Shown piece after piece: positions 6,923 to 12,896 of a DNA stretch of 15,145 nucleotides. A model generated the notes under the pieces. That model had not been told where the DNA came from and did no database searches. It saw only the letters and a list, made by a program, of their open reading frames with translations. The first letter of the stretch is position 1. Each line of letters starts with the position of its first letter. Source of the DNA: Chloroflexota bacterium (GTDB taxonomy: Bacteria > Chloroflexota > UBA6077); assembly GCA_023380955.1 (NCBI GenBank), contig JAMCTB010000083.1, forward strand, positions 1-15,145. The letters run 5' to 3'. A program made the translations under genes and the position numbers.

Positions 6923-7585
6923 ATGTATATCGTCGTTGTTGGCGGCGGGAAGGTTGGCTACTACCTTACAAAGGAGCTTTTGGAGCAGGGCCACGAGGCC
7001 CTGTTGATCGAAAGGAACGCGGAGAGGGTCGACCAGATCGTCGAGGATCTGGGAAACGTTGCCCTGAAGGGCGATGGCTGTGAGGTGGCCACTCTGCAGG
7101 ACGCAGGGGTCGGCCGGGGTGACGTGCTGGTAGCGGTGACGGGAGACGACGAGGACAACCTGGTCTCTTGCCAACTGGCCAAGAACCATTTTGGCGTGCC
7201 CAGGACCATCGCGCGGGTCAACAACCCCAAGAACGAGCCCCTCTTCCGGCTGCTGGGGATCGACGTCACCGTGAGTGCCACCACCATCCTGATGTCGATG
7301 ATCGAGCACGAGATGCCACGGAGGGCGCTGCTTCACCTGCTGGCCATCCAGCGGATGGGGGTGGAGATCGTCGAGGCGGTGCTCAACCCAGGGGCCCGCG
7401 GGGTGGGAAAGAATATCAGCGACCTGGCCCTTCCGGCGGAGTCCTCCATCGCGGCCGTCATCCGAGGCGGAGCCTTCTTGATCCCCTCGGGCCCGCTGAT
7501 GCTGCAGGAGGGAGACGAGTTAATTGCGCTGTGCAGGCCCGAGCAAGAGGCCGATCTGCGCAACGCGCTTCTGGGTACTTCCTAG
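6923..7585 (+). CDS. TrkA-family protein with RCK_N and RCK_C domains (CeoC-like)
   Basis: A 220-residue cytoplasmic regulator. Residues 1-~125 are the Rossmann RCK_N domain: GGGKVG at 7-12, acidic E30 (LLIERN), DVLVAVTGDDEDNLVSCQLA. Residues ~145-215 are a TrkA_C (RCK_C) domain ending LQEGDELIALCRPEQEADLR, the usual TrkA_C close. The ATG at 6923 abuts the previous stop codon, indicating translational coupling with the short TrkA protein. RCK_C domains are the c-di-AMP binding part in several K+ regulators, so that ligand is plausible but not shown. The TAG stop shares the palindrome CTAG (7582-7585) with the stop of the convergent HNH gene; no terminator separates them. Confidence 0.9.
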   Translation: MYIVVVGGGKVGYYLTKELLEQGHEALLIERNAERVDQIVEDLGNVALKGDGCEVATLQDAGVGRGDVLVAVTGDDEDNLVSCQLAKNHFGVPRTIARVNNPKNEPLFRLLGIDVTVSATTILMSMIEHEMPRRALLHLLAIQRMGVEIVEAVLNPGARGVGKNISDLALPAESSIAAVIRGGAFLIPSGPLMLQEGDELIALCRPEQEADLRNALLGTS

Positions 7586-8094
7586 TCCGCCATCTCCCAC
7601 TCCGGGACGAACTTGGACCACCCGTCGTAGCTCTGAAGGTGCTGGTACAAGATGTAGTAGCTGTTGTTCTTCGGCTCGAAGGGCAGCCGAAGCAGCTTCA
7701 TCTTGCTCTCCTCCAGGGTCTTGCCACCTTTGCGGTGGTTGCAGCCGCGGCAGGCGCTCACCAGGTTCTCCCAGCTGTGCTTGCCGCCCCTGTGGCGGGG
7801 CACCACGTGGTCGATGGTTAGATCCTTGGTCTTGGCGCCGCAGTACTGGCAGACGTGGTGGTCCCGATGGAAGATCTCGCGCCTCGACAGCTTGACCCGC
7901 GGGCGAGGCCGCTTGATCAGGTAGACCAGGCGGATGACCGAGGGCTTCGGGAAGGTGCGGGAAGGGGTCCGAATACCGCCGGCACCATGCTCCAGCACCT
8001 CCGCCTTTCCACCATCCACCAGGACCAGGGCGCGCTTGGTGTTGCAGATGTTGAGCGGCTCGTAGTTTTGATTCAAAACTAAGACAGACTCCAT
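7582..8094 (-). CDS. HNH endonuclease family protein
   Basis: A 170-residue HNH nuclease of a small stand-alone type common in many bacterial genomes, often next to no obvious partner. The N-terminus (ESVLVLNQNYEPLNICNTKRALVLV) and the core are typical. C82/C85 and C115/C118 make the structural zinc site, and D95-H96, N110 and H120 fit the HNH beta-beta-alpha metal fold (LTIDHVVPRHRGGKHSWENL). The start at 8094 is chosen because a well-formed promoter lies at 8141-8169; a longer in-frame start at 8214 would be upstream of that promoter. No methyltransferase, toxin or restriction partner is near, so a restriction role is not supported; DNA repair or a housekeeping nicking role is possible. It converges on the TrkA gene, overlapping it by four bases. 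Confidence 0.88.
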   Translation of the reverse strand: MESVLVLNQNYEPLNICNTKRALVLVDGGKAEVLEHGAGGIRTPSRTFPKPSVIRLVYLIKRPRPRVKLSRREIFHRDHHVCQYCGAKTKDLTIDHVVPRHRGGKHSWENLVSACRGCNHRKGGKTLEESKMKLLRLPFEPKNNSYYILYQHLQSYDGWSKFVPEWEMAD

Positions 8095-8140
8095 TGCGTG
8101 TCCAACCCCCAACAGTGAGCTAACTCCACTGCCAACTACA

Positions 8141-8169
8141 ATTCTAACACCCGCCCTGGGGCCGTTCAA
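8141..8169 (-). promoter_or_regulatory. Promoter of the HNH gene
   Basis: On the minus strand TTGAAC (8169-8164) is followed after 17 bases by TAGAAT (8146-8141), with TGT directly before it making an extended -10. The predicted transcript start is near 8135, about 40 bases before the ATG at 8094. Confidence 0.65.
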
Positions 8170-8415
8170 CGACAATGGCCGGCACGGCACCCTCCGAAGC
8201 TTCGATTCCCCCACGCCCAGCCGCCAACCAGTAGAGCGGAGGCTTCATCCGGCCGTTTTCCGGCACCGACTGGGGCCTCCATCCCGCGACATCGACGTGG
8301 CCGACCGCCGTCGTTAGGCCCGGGCGCGCCCTGCGCACGTTACGTGCCCATCGGCCATGCCCCTGGAGAGGTGCGAGCGCGGTGTGGCGCAAGCATCCAA
8401 TTCGCGCCACGAGAG

Positions 8416-8421
8416 TATAAT
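8416..8421 (+). promoter_or_regulatory. Candidate -10 box of the dehydrogenase gene
   Basis: A perfect TATAAT about 62 bases before the ATG at 8483. I find no good -35 hexamer at 16-18 bases, so the promoter may depend on an activator or the match may be chance. Confidence 0.45.
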
Positions 8422-8482
8422 GGCTGATGCAGGCATGCTGCTCGGCGCACTGCCACTAACTGTGATGGGAGTGCTCAACAAT

Positions 8483-9775
8483 ATGAAAAGCGATGAGGAT
8501 TTGCCCGAGAAGGTTGCGCCCCAGGCTTCCCAGCGTCAGTACAACCCCTTCGACGATGTTGTCGAGACCATCGATAGGGCGGCGGTCTATCTGGACTACG
8601 AAGCGGGGATCATCGACCGCATCAAGCACCCGAAGCGGCAGGTGATCGTCTCCCTGCCCATCCGCATGGATTCGGGCGAGACGAGGGTGTTCATCGGCTA
8701 TCGGGTGCTCCACGACACCACGCGGGGGCCGGGCAAGGGGGGCATACGTTTTCATCCCGGGGTGACCCTGGACGAAGTGAAGGCGCTCGCGGCCTGGATG
8801 AGCTTCAAGTGCTCCGTGGTGGACATCCCGTTCGGTGGCGCGAAGGGCGGCATCGTGTGCGATCCGGCCACCCTGTCGGAGGGCGAGCTGGAGCGACTCA
8901 CGCGCCGCTACATCGGCGAGATCTTCGACCTGCTGGGACCCAACATCGACATACCGGCGCCGGACGTGGGCACAAATCCCCAGACCATGGCCTGGATCAT
9001 GGACACCTTCAGCATGAAGAAAGGGTTCATCGAGCCGGGTGTGGTTACCGGCAAGCCGGTCGGGCTGGGGGGATCGGCGGGGCGGATCGAGGCAACCGGT
9101 CGGGGGTTGCTGTACGTGGCCCGGGAGGCGCTGCGCCACTACGGGCAGGCGCTGGTGGGTACCAGCTTCGCCATCCAGGGTTTCGGCAACGTGGGCTCCA
9201 GCGCGGCCAGGCTGCTCTACGAGGCGGGGGCCCGAGTGGTCGCCGTAAGCGACGTCAGCGGCGGCATCTACAACCGGAACGGCCTGGACATCCCGGCGCT
9301 GCTGCAGCACGTGAAGGCGAACCGGTTCGTGAACGGTTTCCCCGGCACTGAGGCCCTCACCAACGAGGAGTTGCTCGCCTGCTCCTGCGACGTGCTGCTC
9401 CCCGCGGCGCTGGAGGGACAGATCACCGAGAAGAACGCCGGCAGCATATCGGCCAAGCTGGTGCTGGAGGGGGCCAACGGCCCCACCACCCCCGAGGCCG
9501 ACGCGATCCTGGCCAAGAGGGGGATCAAGCTGGTCCCGGACATCCTGGCCAACGCGGGCGGGGTGGTGGTCAGCTACTTCGAGTGGGTCCAGGATCGCTA
9601 CGGCTACTTCTGGAGAGAGAGCGAGATCCGTGAGCGGCTGGAGAAGATGGTGGTCTCCTTCCGGGACGTGGCCGAGACCGCCGAGAGACACCAGGTGGAT
9701 CTCCGCATGGCCGCCTACATCCTGGCCGTGGGCCGGGTGGCCGAGGCCAAGCGGCTCAGGGGTCTGTACGCGTAG
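8483..9775 (+). CDS. gdhA: NAD(P)-dependent Glu/Leu/Phe/Val-type dehydrogenase, glutamate dehydrogenase-like
   Basis: A 430-residue cytoplasmic enzyme, probably glutamate dehydrogenase: reversible oxidative deamination of glutamate to 2-oxoglutarate and ammonia. The substrate site is intact: K85 (GPGKGGIRFHP), K109 (WMSFKCS), catalytic K121 (PFGGAKGG) and D161 (PAPDVGT). The coenzyme domain has GFGNVG at 233-238 and an acidic D257 at the end of the second strand (VVAVSDVSG), which favours NAD+. Length fits the hexameric bacterial/archaeal type of about 415-430 residues. Start choice is between ATG 8465, GTG 8471 and ATG 8483; I chose 8483, which has GGGAG (8467-8471) 11 bases ahead. Exact amino-acid specificity (Glu versus Leu/Phe/Val) cannot be fixed by eye, but overall similarity favours glutamate. 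It is flanked by unrelated genes, so likely transcribed alone. Confidence 0.9.
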   Translation: MKSDEDLPEKVAPQASQRQYNPFDDVVETIDRAAVYLDYEAGIIDRIKHPKRQVIVSLPIRMDSGETRVFIGYRVLHDTTRGPGKGGIRFHPGVTLDEVKALAAWMSFKCSVVDIPFGGAKGGIVCDPATLSEGELERLTRRYIGEIFDLLGPNIDIPAPDVGTNPQTMAWIMDTFSMKKGFIEPGVVTGKPVGLGGSAGRIEATGRGLLYVAREALRHYGQALVGTSFAIQGFGNVGSSAARLLYEAGARVVAVSDVSGGIYNRNGLDIPALLQHVKANRFVNGFPGTEALTNEELLACSCDVLLPAALEGQITEKNAGSISAKLVLEGANGPTTPEADAILAKRGIKLVPDILANAGGVVVSYFEWVQDRYGYFWRESEIRERLEKMVVSFRDVAETAERHQVDLRMAAYILAVGRVAEAKRLRGLYA

Positions 9776-9804
9776 CGGACCGCGACGTAGCTGTGCGGGC
9801 GAAG

Positions 9805-9834
9805 TTGACCCCATAGCCGGTCAAGTAGTAGTAT
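9805..9834 (+). promoter_or_regulatory. Candidate promoter with overlapping dyad, upstream of the LysM gene
   Basis: TTGACC (9805-9810) and TAGTAT (9829-9834) lie 18 bases apart. TTGACC also pairs with GGTCAA (9819-9824) as a 6-8-6 inverted repeat that would overlap the promoter, so it might be an operator. Arms of six bases arise by chance a few times in a window this size, so evidence is weak. Confidence 0.35.
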
Positions 9835-9915
9835 TGGCCAATCCTTCCACCCGTTCAGCCTGCTGAGTCTCGGATATCGCCGTTTCGCGTTCTCAAGCGG
9901 GGTGCTCTCACGCCC

Positions 9916-10725
9916 ATGGACGATCGAGAGAACGGCAGCGACGCCCTCCATAGCTGTCCCTACCTGGGGCTCGCCAGCGATCCCTCGCTCCACTGTTCCT
10001 TCCTCACCTCCTCTCACCGCTGCTTCCGCTGGCCCACCCCCCAGCCGGTAGACTACCAGCAGCAGCGCAGCCACTGCCTTTCGGCCAACTTCCACGGCTG
10101 CTCCTGGTTCGTGTCTGCCCTGGAGGACCCTCCGGATCGCCGGCGCCGGAGCTACTCTCGCACCGGATACGCGGGGCTGCTGGGGGTGGTGGTGGCAGCC
10201 GCCCTGGTCGTTGCGACCCTGGTCTACTTCAGGCCCTGGTCTCTGCTTCTCCCCGTCGCCTCGGACGCCGGCAGGGCGGCTCTGGGGGCGGAGCCTCCGG
10301 CCACCGGACCCTCCCCCGCCGCGACGTCGACGATGGTTCCCGAGCCCACCCCCGAACCCGCGGCGCTGGCCGCCTCCCTGACGCCCCCGCCATCTCCCAC
10401 CGCGGAGAGGCAGAGGGCAGCAGCGGGGTCCTCGGCGACCGCCCCTCCGGCCACGGCGCCGGCACCTCGGGCGCCGGCTACGCCGGCGGCCCATCTACCG
10501 ATCTCGACGCCGGCCCGACCGATGACCACGCCTGGGGCTACCCCCTCCGGAGTACCCGGCTCGGCGGCCGTGAGGGTCTACACGGTGAAGGAGGGGGATA
10601 ACCTCTACTCCCTCGCCAGGACCTTCGGGGTCACGGTGCAGGAGTTGATGAAGGCGAACAACCTGCAGGATGGGGCCTACCTGCGGGTGGGGCAGACGTT
10701 GGTGGTGCCGGCGGCGGGGCACTGA
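9916..10725 (+). CDS. Single-span membrane protein: N-terminal Cys motif, Pro/Ala/Thr linker, C-terminal LysM
   Basis: A 269-residue protein with three parts. Residues 1-~65 contain five cysteines (C14, C27, C36, C54, C62) in the pattern CPYLGLASDP...HRC...HC...HGC; C14/C36/C54/C62 match a four-Cys motif I recall from Chloroflexota proteins and could bind a metal or Fe-S cluster. Residues ~85-105 are a membrane span (YAGLLGVVVAAALVVATLVYF) preceded by RRRR, so by the positive-inside rule the Cys part is cytoplasmic. A ~110-residue Pro/Ala/Thr linker leads to a LysM peptidoglycan-binding domain at ~221-265 (VYTVKEGDNLYSLARTFGVT). The ribosome-binding site is weak, so the start is only moderately sure. 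The architecture suggests a protein linking a cytoplasmic metal- or redox-responsive domain to the cell wall. Function unknown. Confidence 0.85.
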   Translation: MDDRENGSDALHSCPYLGLASDPSLHCSFLTSSHRCFRWPTPQPVDYQQQRSHCLSANFHGCSWFVSALEDPPDRRRRSYSRTGYAGLLGVVVAAALVVATLVYFRPWSLLLPVASDAGRAALGAEPPATGPSPAATSTMVPEPTPEPAALAASLTPPPSPTAERQRAAAGSSATAPPATAPAPRAPATPAAHLPISTPARPMTTPGATPSGVPGSAAVRVYTVKEGDNLYSLARTFGVTVQELMKANNLQDGAYLRVGQTLVVPAAGH

Positions 10726-10750
10726 TCGGGAGGGCGGCGCGCCAGGACCC

Positions 10751-10811
10751 CCTCTCCCTCTGGGAGAGGCGTGGACCGGCCAGAGGGCAGGTCCACAGAG
10801 TGAGGGAGAGG
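10751..10811. repeat. REP-like palindromic element between convergent genes
   Basis: CCTCTCCCTC (10751-10760) is perfectly inverted at GAGGGAGAGG (10802-10811). Inside lies GTGGACC (10771-10777) paired with GGTCCAC (10790-10796). The 5' arm can also fold locally with GGGAGAGG at 10762-10769. Sequences of the type CCCTCTCCC...GGGAGAGG...GTGAGGG are widespread intergenic palindromes in many genomes. It may act as a bidirectional terminator or mRNA 3' hairpin for the two converging genes. Confidence 0.6.
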
Positions 10812-10829
10812 CGGTAAGGGAGCTACCGC
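10811..10829 (-). terminator. Hairpin overlapping the stop codon of the AAA+ gene
   Basis: GCGGTA (10811-10816) pairs with TACCGC (10824-10829) over a 7-base loop, spanning the TAG stop of the minus-strand gene. There is no T-run; its role is uncertain. Confidence 0.25.
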
Positions 10830-12241
10830 CTCGTTCCCCGGCTGCTCGACGTTCGGCGCCTATCGCTCCGCGGCTGCGGGGTCGCCCGGTAGCTGGGGGC
10901 CGAGATGGGGCAGAGGGTGCTCACCTTCAGATCCGCCAGGCGGGAGGCCAGCCTCTCGTCCAGGCTGTCCAGCTCGTCCATGGTCAGGTTGGTGGTGATC
11001 ACCGTCGGAAGACGGTGGTTGTACCGATGGTTGATCAGCTGGAACAGCTTCTCCTGGGCCCAGGGGGTGCTGCTGTGGGCCCCCAGGTCGTCCAGGATCA
11101 GGAGGGGAGCCGCGCGGATCGCCTCGAACAGCTCGTCGTAGGGTATCTTGCTGTCCGGGCTGTAGGCGGAACGGAGGTGGTCCAACAGGTCGGGGATCAC
11201 CACGAAGGACACCTGCCACCCCTCTCCGATCAGCTGATTGGCGACGGCGGCGGCCAGGTGGGTCTTGCCGCAGCCGGTGGGGCCCAGCAGCACCAGCCAG
11301 AGGTGAGGCTCCTCCGCGAACTCTGTGGCCAGGTTGTAGGCCTGCCGCAGGCTGTCCAGCGCCTTCTCGTCCACCGCCTGGCCCCGACGGTCGAAGTTGT
11401 CGAAGGTCATCCCCCGCAGCAGCTCGGGTAGCTCGCCCCCCAGCTTCTCCTGGGCCGCCGACTGTCGCTCCTCCACCGTGCACACCTTGCAGAGACCGGG
11501 GTCGGTCATCCTGGAGCGCAGTCGTTCCTCCAGCTCCTCCAGGGGACGGTTGCAGGTGATCACCGTGGGCAGTTGGGCGTTGTAGCGGTGGTTGAAGATC
11601 TGAAACAGCTTCTCCTGGGCCCAGGGGGTAGCGCTCTGGGTCCCCAGGTCGTCCAGGATCAGGAGGGGCGCGGCCTTCACGTTCTCGAACAGCTCGTCGT
11701 AGGGCACCTCGCTGTTGGGGCTGAAGGAGGATCGGAGGTGATCCAACAGGTCCGGCACCACGACGAAGAGCACCGACTCGCCGATCAGCAGCCGCTCGTT
11801 GGCAACGGCGGCGGCCAGGTGGGTCTTGCCGCAGCCGCTGGGGCCGAGCAGCACCAGCCACCCTTCGGGGGCGCCGGCGTAACCCCGGCAGAGGCTGTAG
11901 GCCCGGCGGTACCGCTCCCGGCTGCGGGGATCCGGGTTGCGCCCCTCCTTGGTCAGGTTGTCGAAGGTGAGCCGGACCAGGGGACCCAGATTGCTGAGCC
12001 GCTGGAGCCGCTCTCGCCGCTCTTTGGTGATGACTTGAGAGCGGCAGCGACAGGGGACCAATTTGGCGAACTCGGGGTCGCCCGGCGGACGGTCCAGCCG
12101 CAGGTAGCCCGCCCCCTTGCAGAGGGGACAGGTGGGCTCCTCCTGGGTCTCGTCGCTATCGCTGGAGGAGGTGGGCGTATTTTCCTTCGAGGTACTTTGA
12201 AGGGGACCCAGACCCTTTAGGATATCGCTTACCCTTTCCAT
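10823..12241 (-). CDS. Tandem DnaC/DnaI-type AAA+ protein, putative double-domain helicase loader
   Basis: A 472-residue protein with two consecutive DnaC/DnaI/IstB-type AAA+ domains. Residues 38-66 hold a zinc-finger-like C38xxC41...C64xC66. Domain 1 (~90-245) has Walker A GPSGCGKT (133-140), Walker B LLILDD (193-198), sensor Asn N231 and Arg-finger-like ERLRSRM. Domain 2 (~277-440) has Walker A GPTGCGKT (320-327), Walker B LLILDD (380-385), N418 and ERLASRL. The domains are 187 residues apart and very similar even in DNA, so they arose by duplication. The linker has C251xxC254, perhaps a relic of a second zinc finger; the tail is Arg-rich. ATG 12241 follows AGAGG by 5 bases. The usual loader has one AAA+ domain and is ~250-310 residues. 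Its place after dnaB and dnaD-like supports loading DnaB helicase onto DNA; this is inference from context and family. Confidence 0.88.
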   Translation of the reverse strand: MERVSDILKGLGPLQSTSKENTPTSSSDSDETQEEPTCPLCKGAGYLRLDRPPGDPEFAKLVPCRCRSQVITKERRERLQRLSNLGPLVRLTFDNLTKEGRNPDPRSRERYRRAYSLCRGYAGAPEGWLVLLGPSGCGKTHLAAAVANERLLIGESVLFVVVPDLLDHLRSSFSPNSEVPYDELFENVKAAPLLILDDLGTQSATPWAQEKLFQIFNHRYNAQLPTVITCNRPLEELEERLRSRMTDPGLCKVCTVEERQSAAQEKLGGELPELLRGMTFDNFDRRGQAVDEKALDSLRQAYNLATEFAEEPHLWLVLLGPTGCGKTHLAAAVANQLIGEGWQVSFVVIPDLLDHLRSAYSPDSKIPYDELFEAIRAAPLLILDDLGAHSSTPWAQEKLFQLINHRYNHRLPTVITTNLTMDELDSLDERLASRLADLKVSTLCPISAPSYRATPQPRSDRRRTSSSRGTRR

Positions 12242-12878
12242 CCTCACCTCTCCCGTCGGTGGCCCAGTTCTCCAGGATGCGGCGCACGTAGCGCCAGTTG
12301 CGCCGGTTGTAGCTGACGGCCTCTCGGAAGGCGTCTTGGATCCAGTCCGGGGGGTACGCCTCCTCCGCCTGCTGCAGCTCCTCGGCGATCAGCGGCGTGA
12401 GGAGGCCGATGTTCTGCTCGTACAGGTCGTAGATGCTGGCGCGCTGCTCCGGCAGCACCGCCCAATCCACTCGGGCGGCGCCCTGGCCCAGGCTCAGCTC
12501 TCCCCTCTCCGCCCGCTTCAGCATCTCCCGGTTCAGGGCAGTGTTCAGCAGGTAGCATCGGTCCTCGGCCTCCCCCTCCTGGAGCGCCACCCCCAGCAGG
12601 GTGCCTCGGGTACATGCCCTGTCCAGGGCCGATATGAGCCGCCGTTCGGGGGGCTCCGCACCCGCCTGCTGCAGGGCCGTCAGCAGGCAGCGGTCGGCCG
12701 ACAGCTCGCTCAGCCGGACTAGACGGGGCAGCCCCCGCTTCTCGTACAGCACCCGGAACAGGTAGAGGGTCACCTTCAGCTCCGCCGGGTCCTGGATCTC
12801 CCCCAGCAGGGAGCTGAAGAAGAGGTTCGGCACGGGCGTATAGCGCATCCGGTCGGGAAAGCCGTGGAACTTCTTCAT
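12156..12878 (-). CDS. DnaD-domain primosomal protein
   Basis: A 240-residue replication-initiation protein. The N-terminal ~120 residues look like a helical/winged-helix region (MRYTPVPNLFFSSLLGEIQDPAELKVTLYLFRVLYEKRG). Residues ~149-206 form the DnaD C-terminal domain: IYDLYEQNIGLLTPLIAEEL, with the YxxxIG-type motif at 153-158, then YPPDWIQDAFREAVSYNRRN and WRYVRRILENW. The end, SKYLEGKYAHLLQR, is a usual basic tail. In Bacillus DnaD works with DnaB/DnaI to remodel origin DNA for helicase loading. It sits 18 bases after dnaB and overlaps the AAA+ loader gene by 86 bases in another frame; both frames of the overlap look genuine. The ATG at 12878 has a G-rich region ahead (GGGGGCGC) as ribosome-binding site. 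Confidence 0.82.
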   Translation of the reverse strand: MKKFHGFPDRMRYTPVPNLFFSSLLGEIQDPAELKVTLYLFRVLYEKRGLPRLVRLSELSADRCLLTALQQAGAEPPERRLISALDRACTRGTLLGVALQEGEAEDRCYLLNTALNREMLKRAERGELSLGQGAARVDWAVLPEQRASIYDLYEQNIGLLTPLIAEELQQAEEAYPPDWIQDAFREAVSYNRRNWRYVRRILENWATDGRGEDGKGKRYPKGSGSPSKYLEGKYAHLLQR

Positions 12879-12896
12879 GATGCGCCCCCGACCCCC

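Larger units (their letters stand above)
8095..8482. other. Divergent intergenic region between HNH and dehydrogenase genes
   Basis: No gene is supported in these ~390 bases. The left third holds the promoter of the HNH gene (minus strand) and the right end holds a TATAAT box and ribosome-binding site for the dehydrogenase. The middle (about 8175-8410) is GC-rich with no obvious hairpin terminator, RNA gene or operator that I can name. Confidence 0.5.

Noticed and set aside
6158..7336. Minus-strand open frame (392 codons) opposite usp and trkA genes
   Set aside because: It crosses three well-supported genes and has no family features.
7582..8214. HNH protein as part of a restriction or defence island
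   Set aside because: No methyltransferase, helicase, toxin or other defence gene is nearby; neighbours are housekeeping genes.
8456..9814. Long minus-strand open frame (452 codons) opposite the dehydrogenase
   Set aside because: Antisense shadow of a clear gdhA-like gene; no recognisable motifs.
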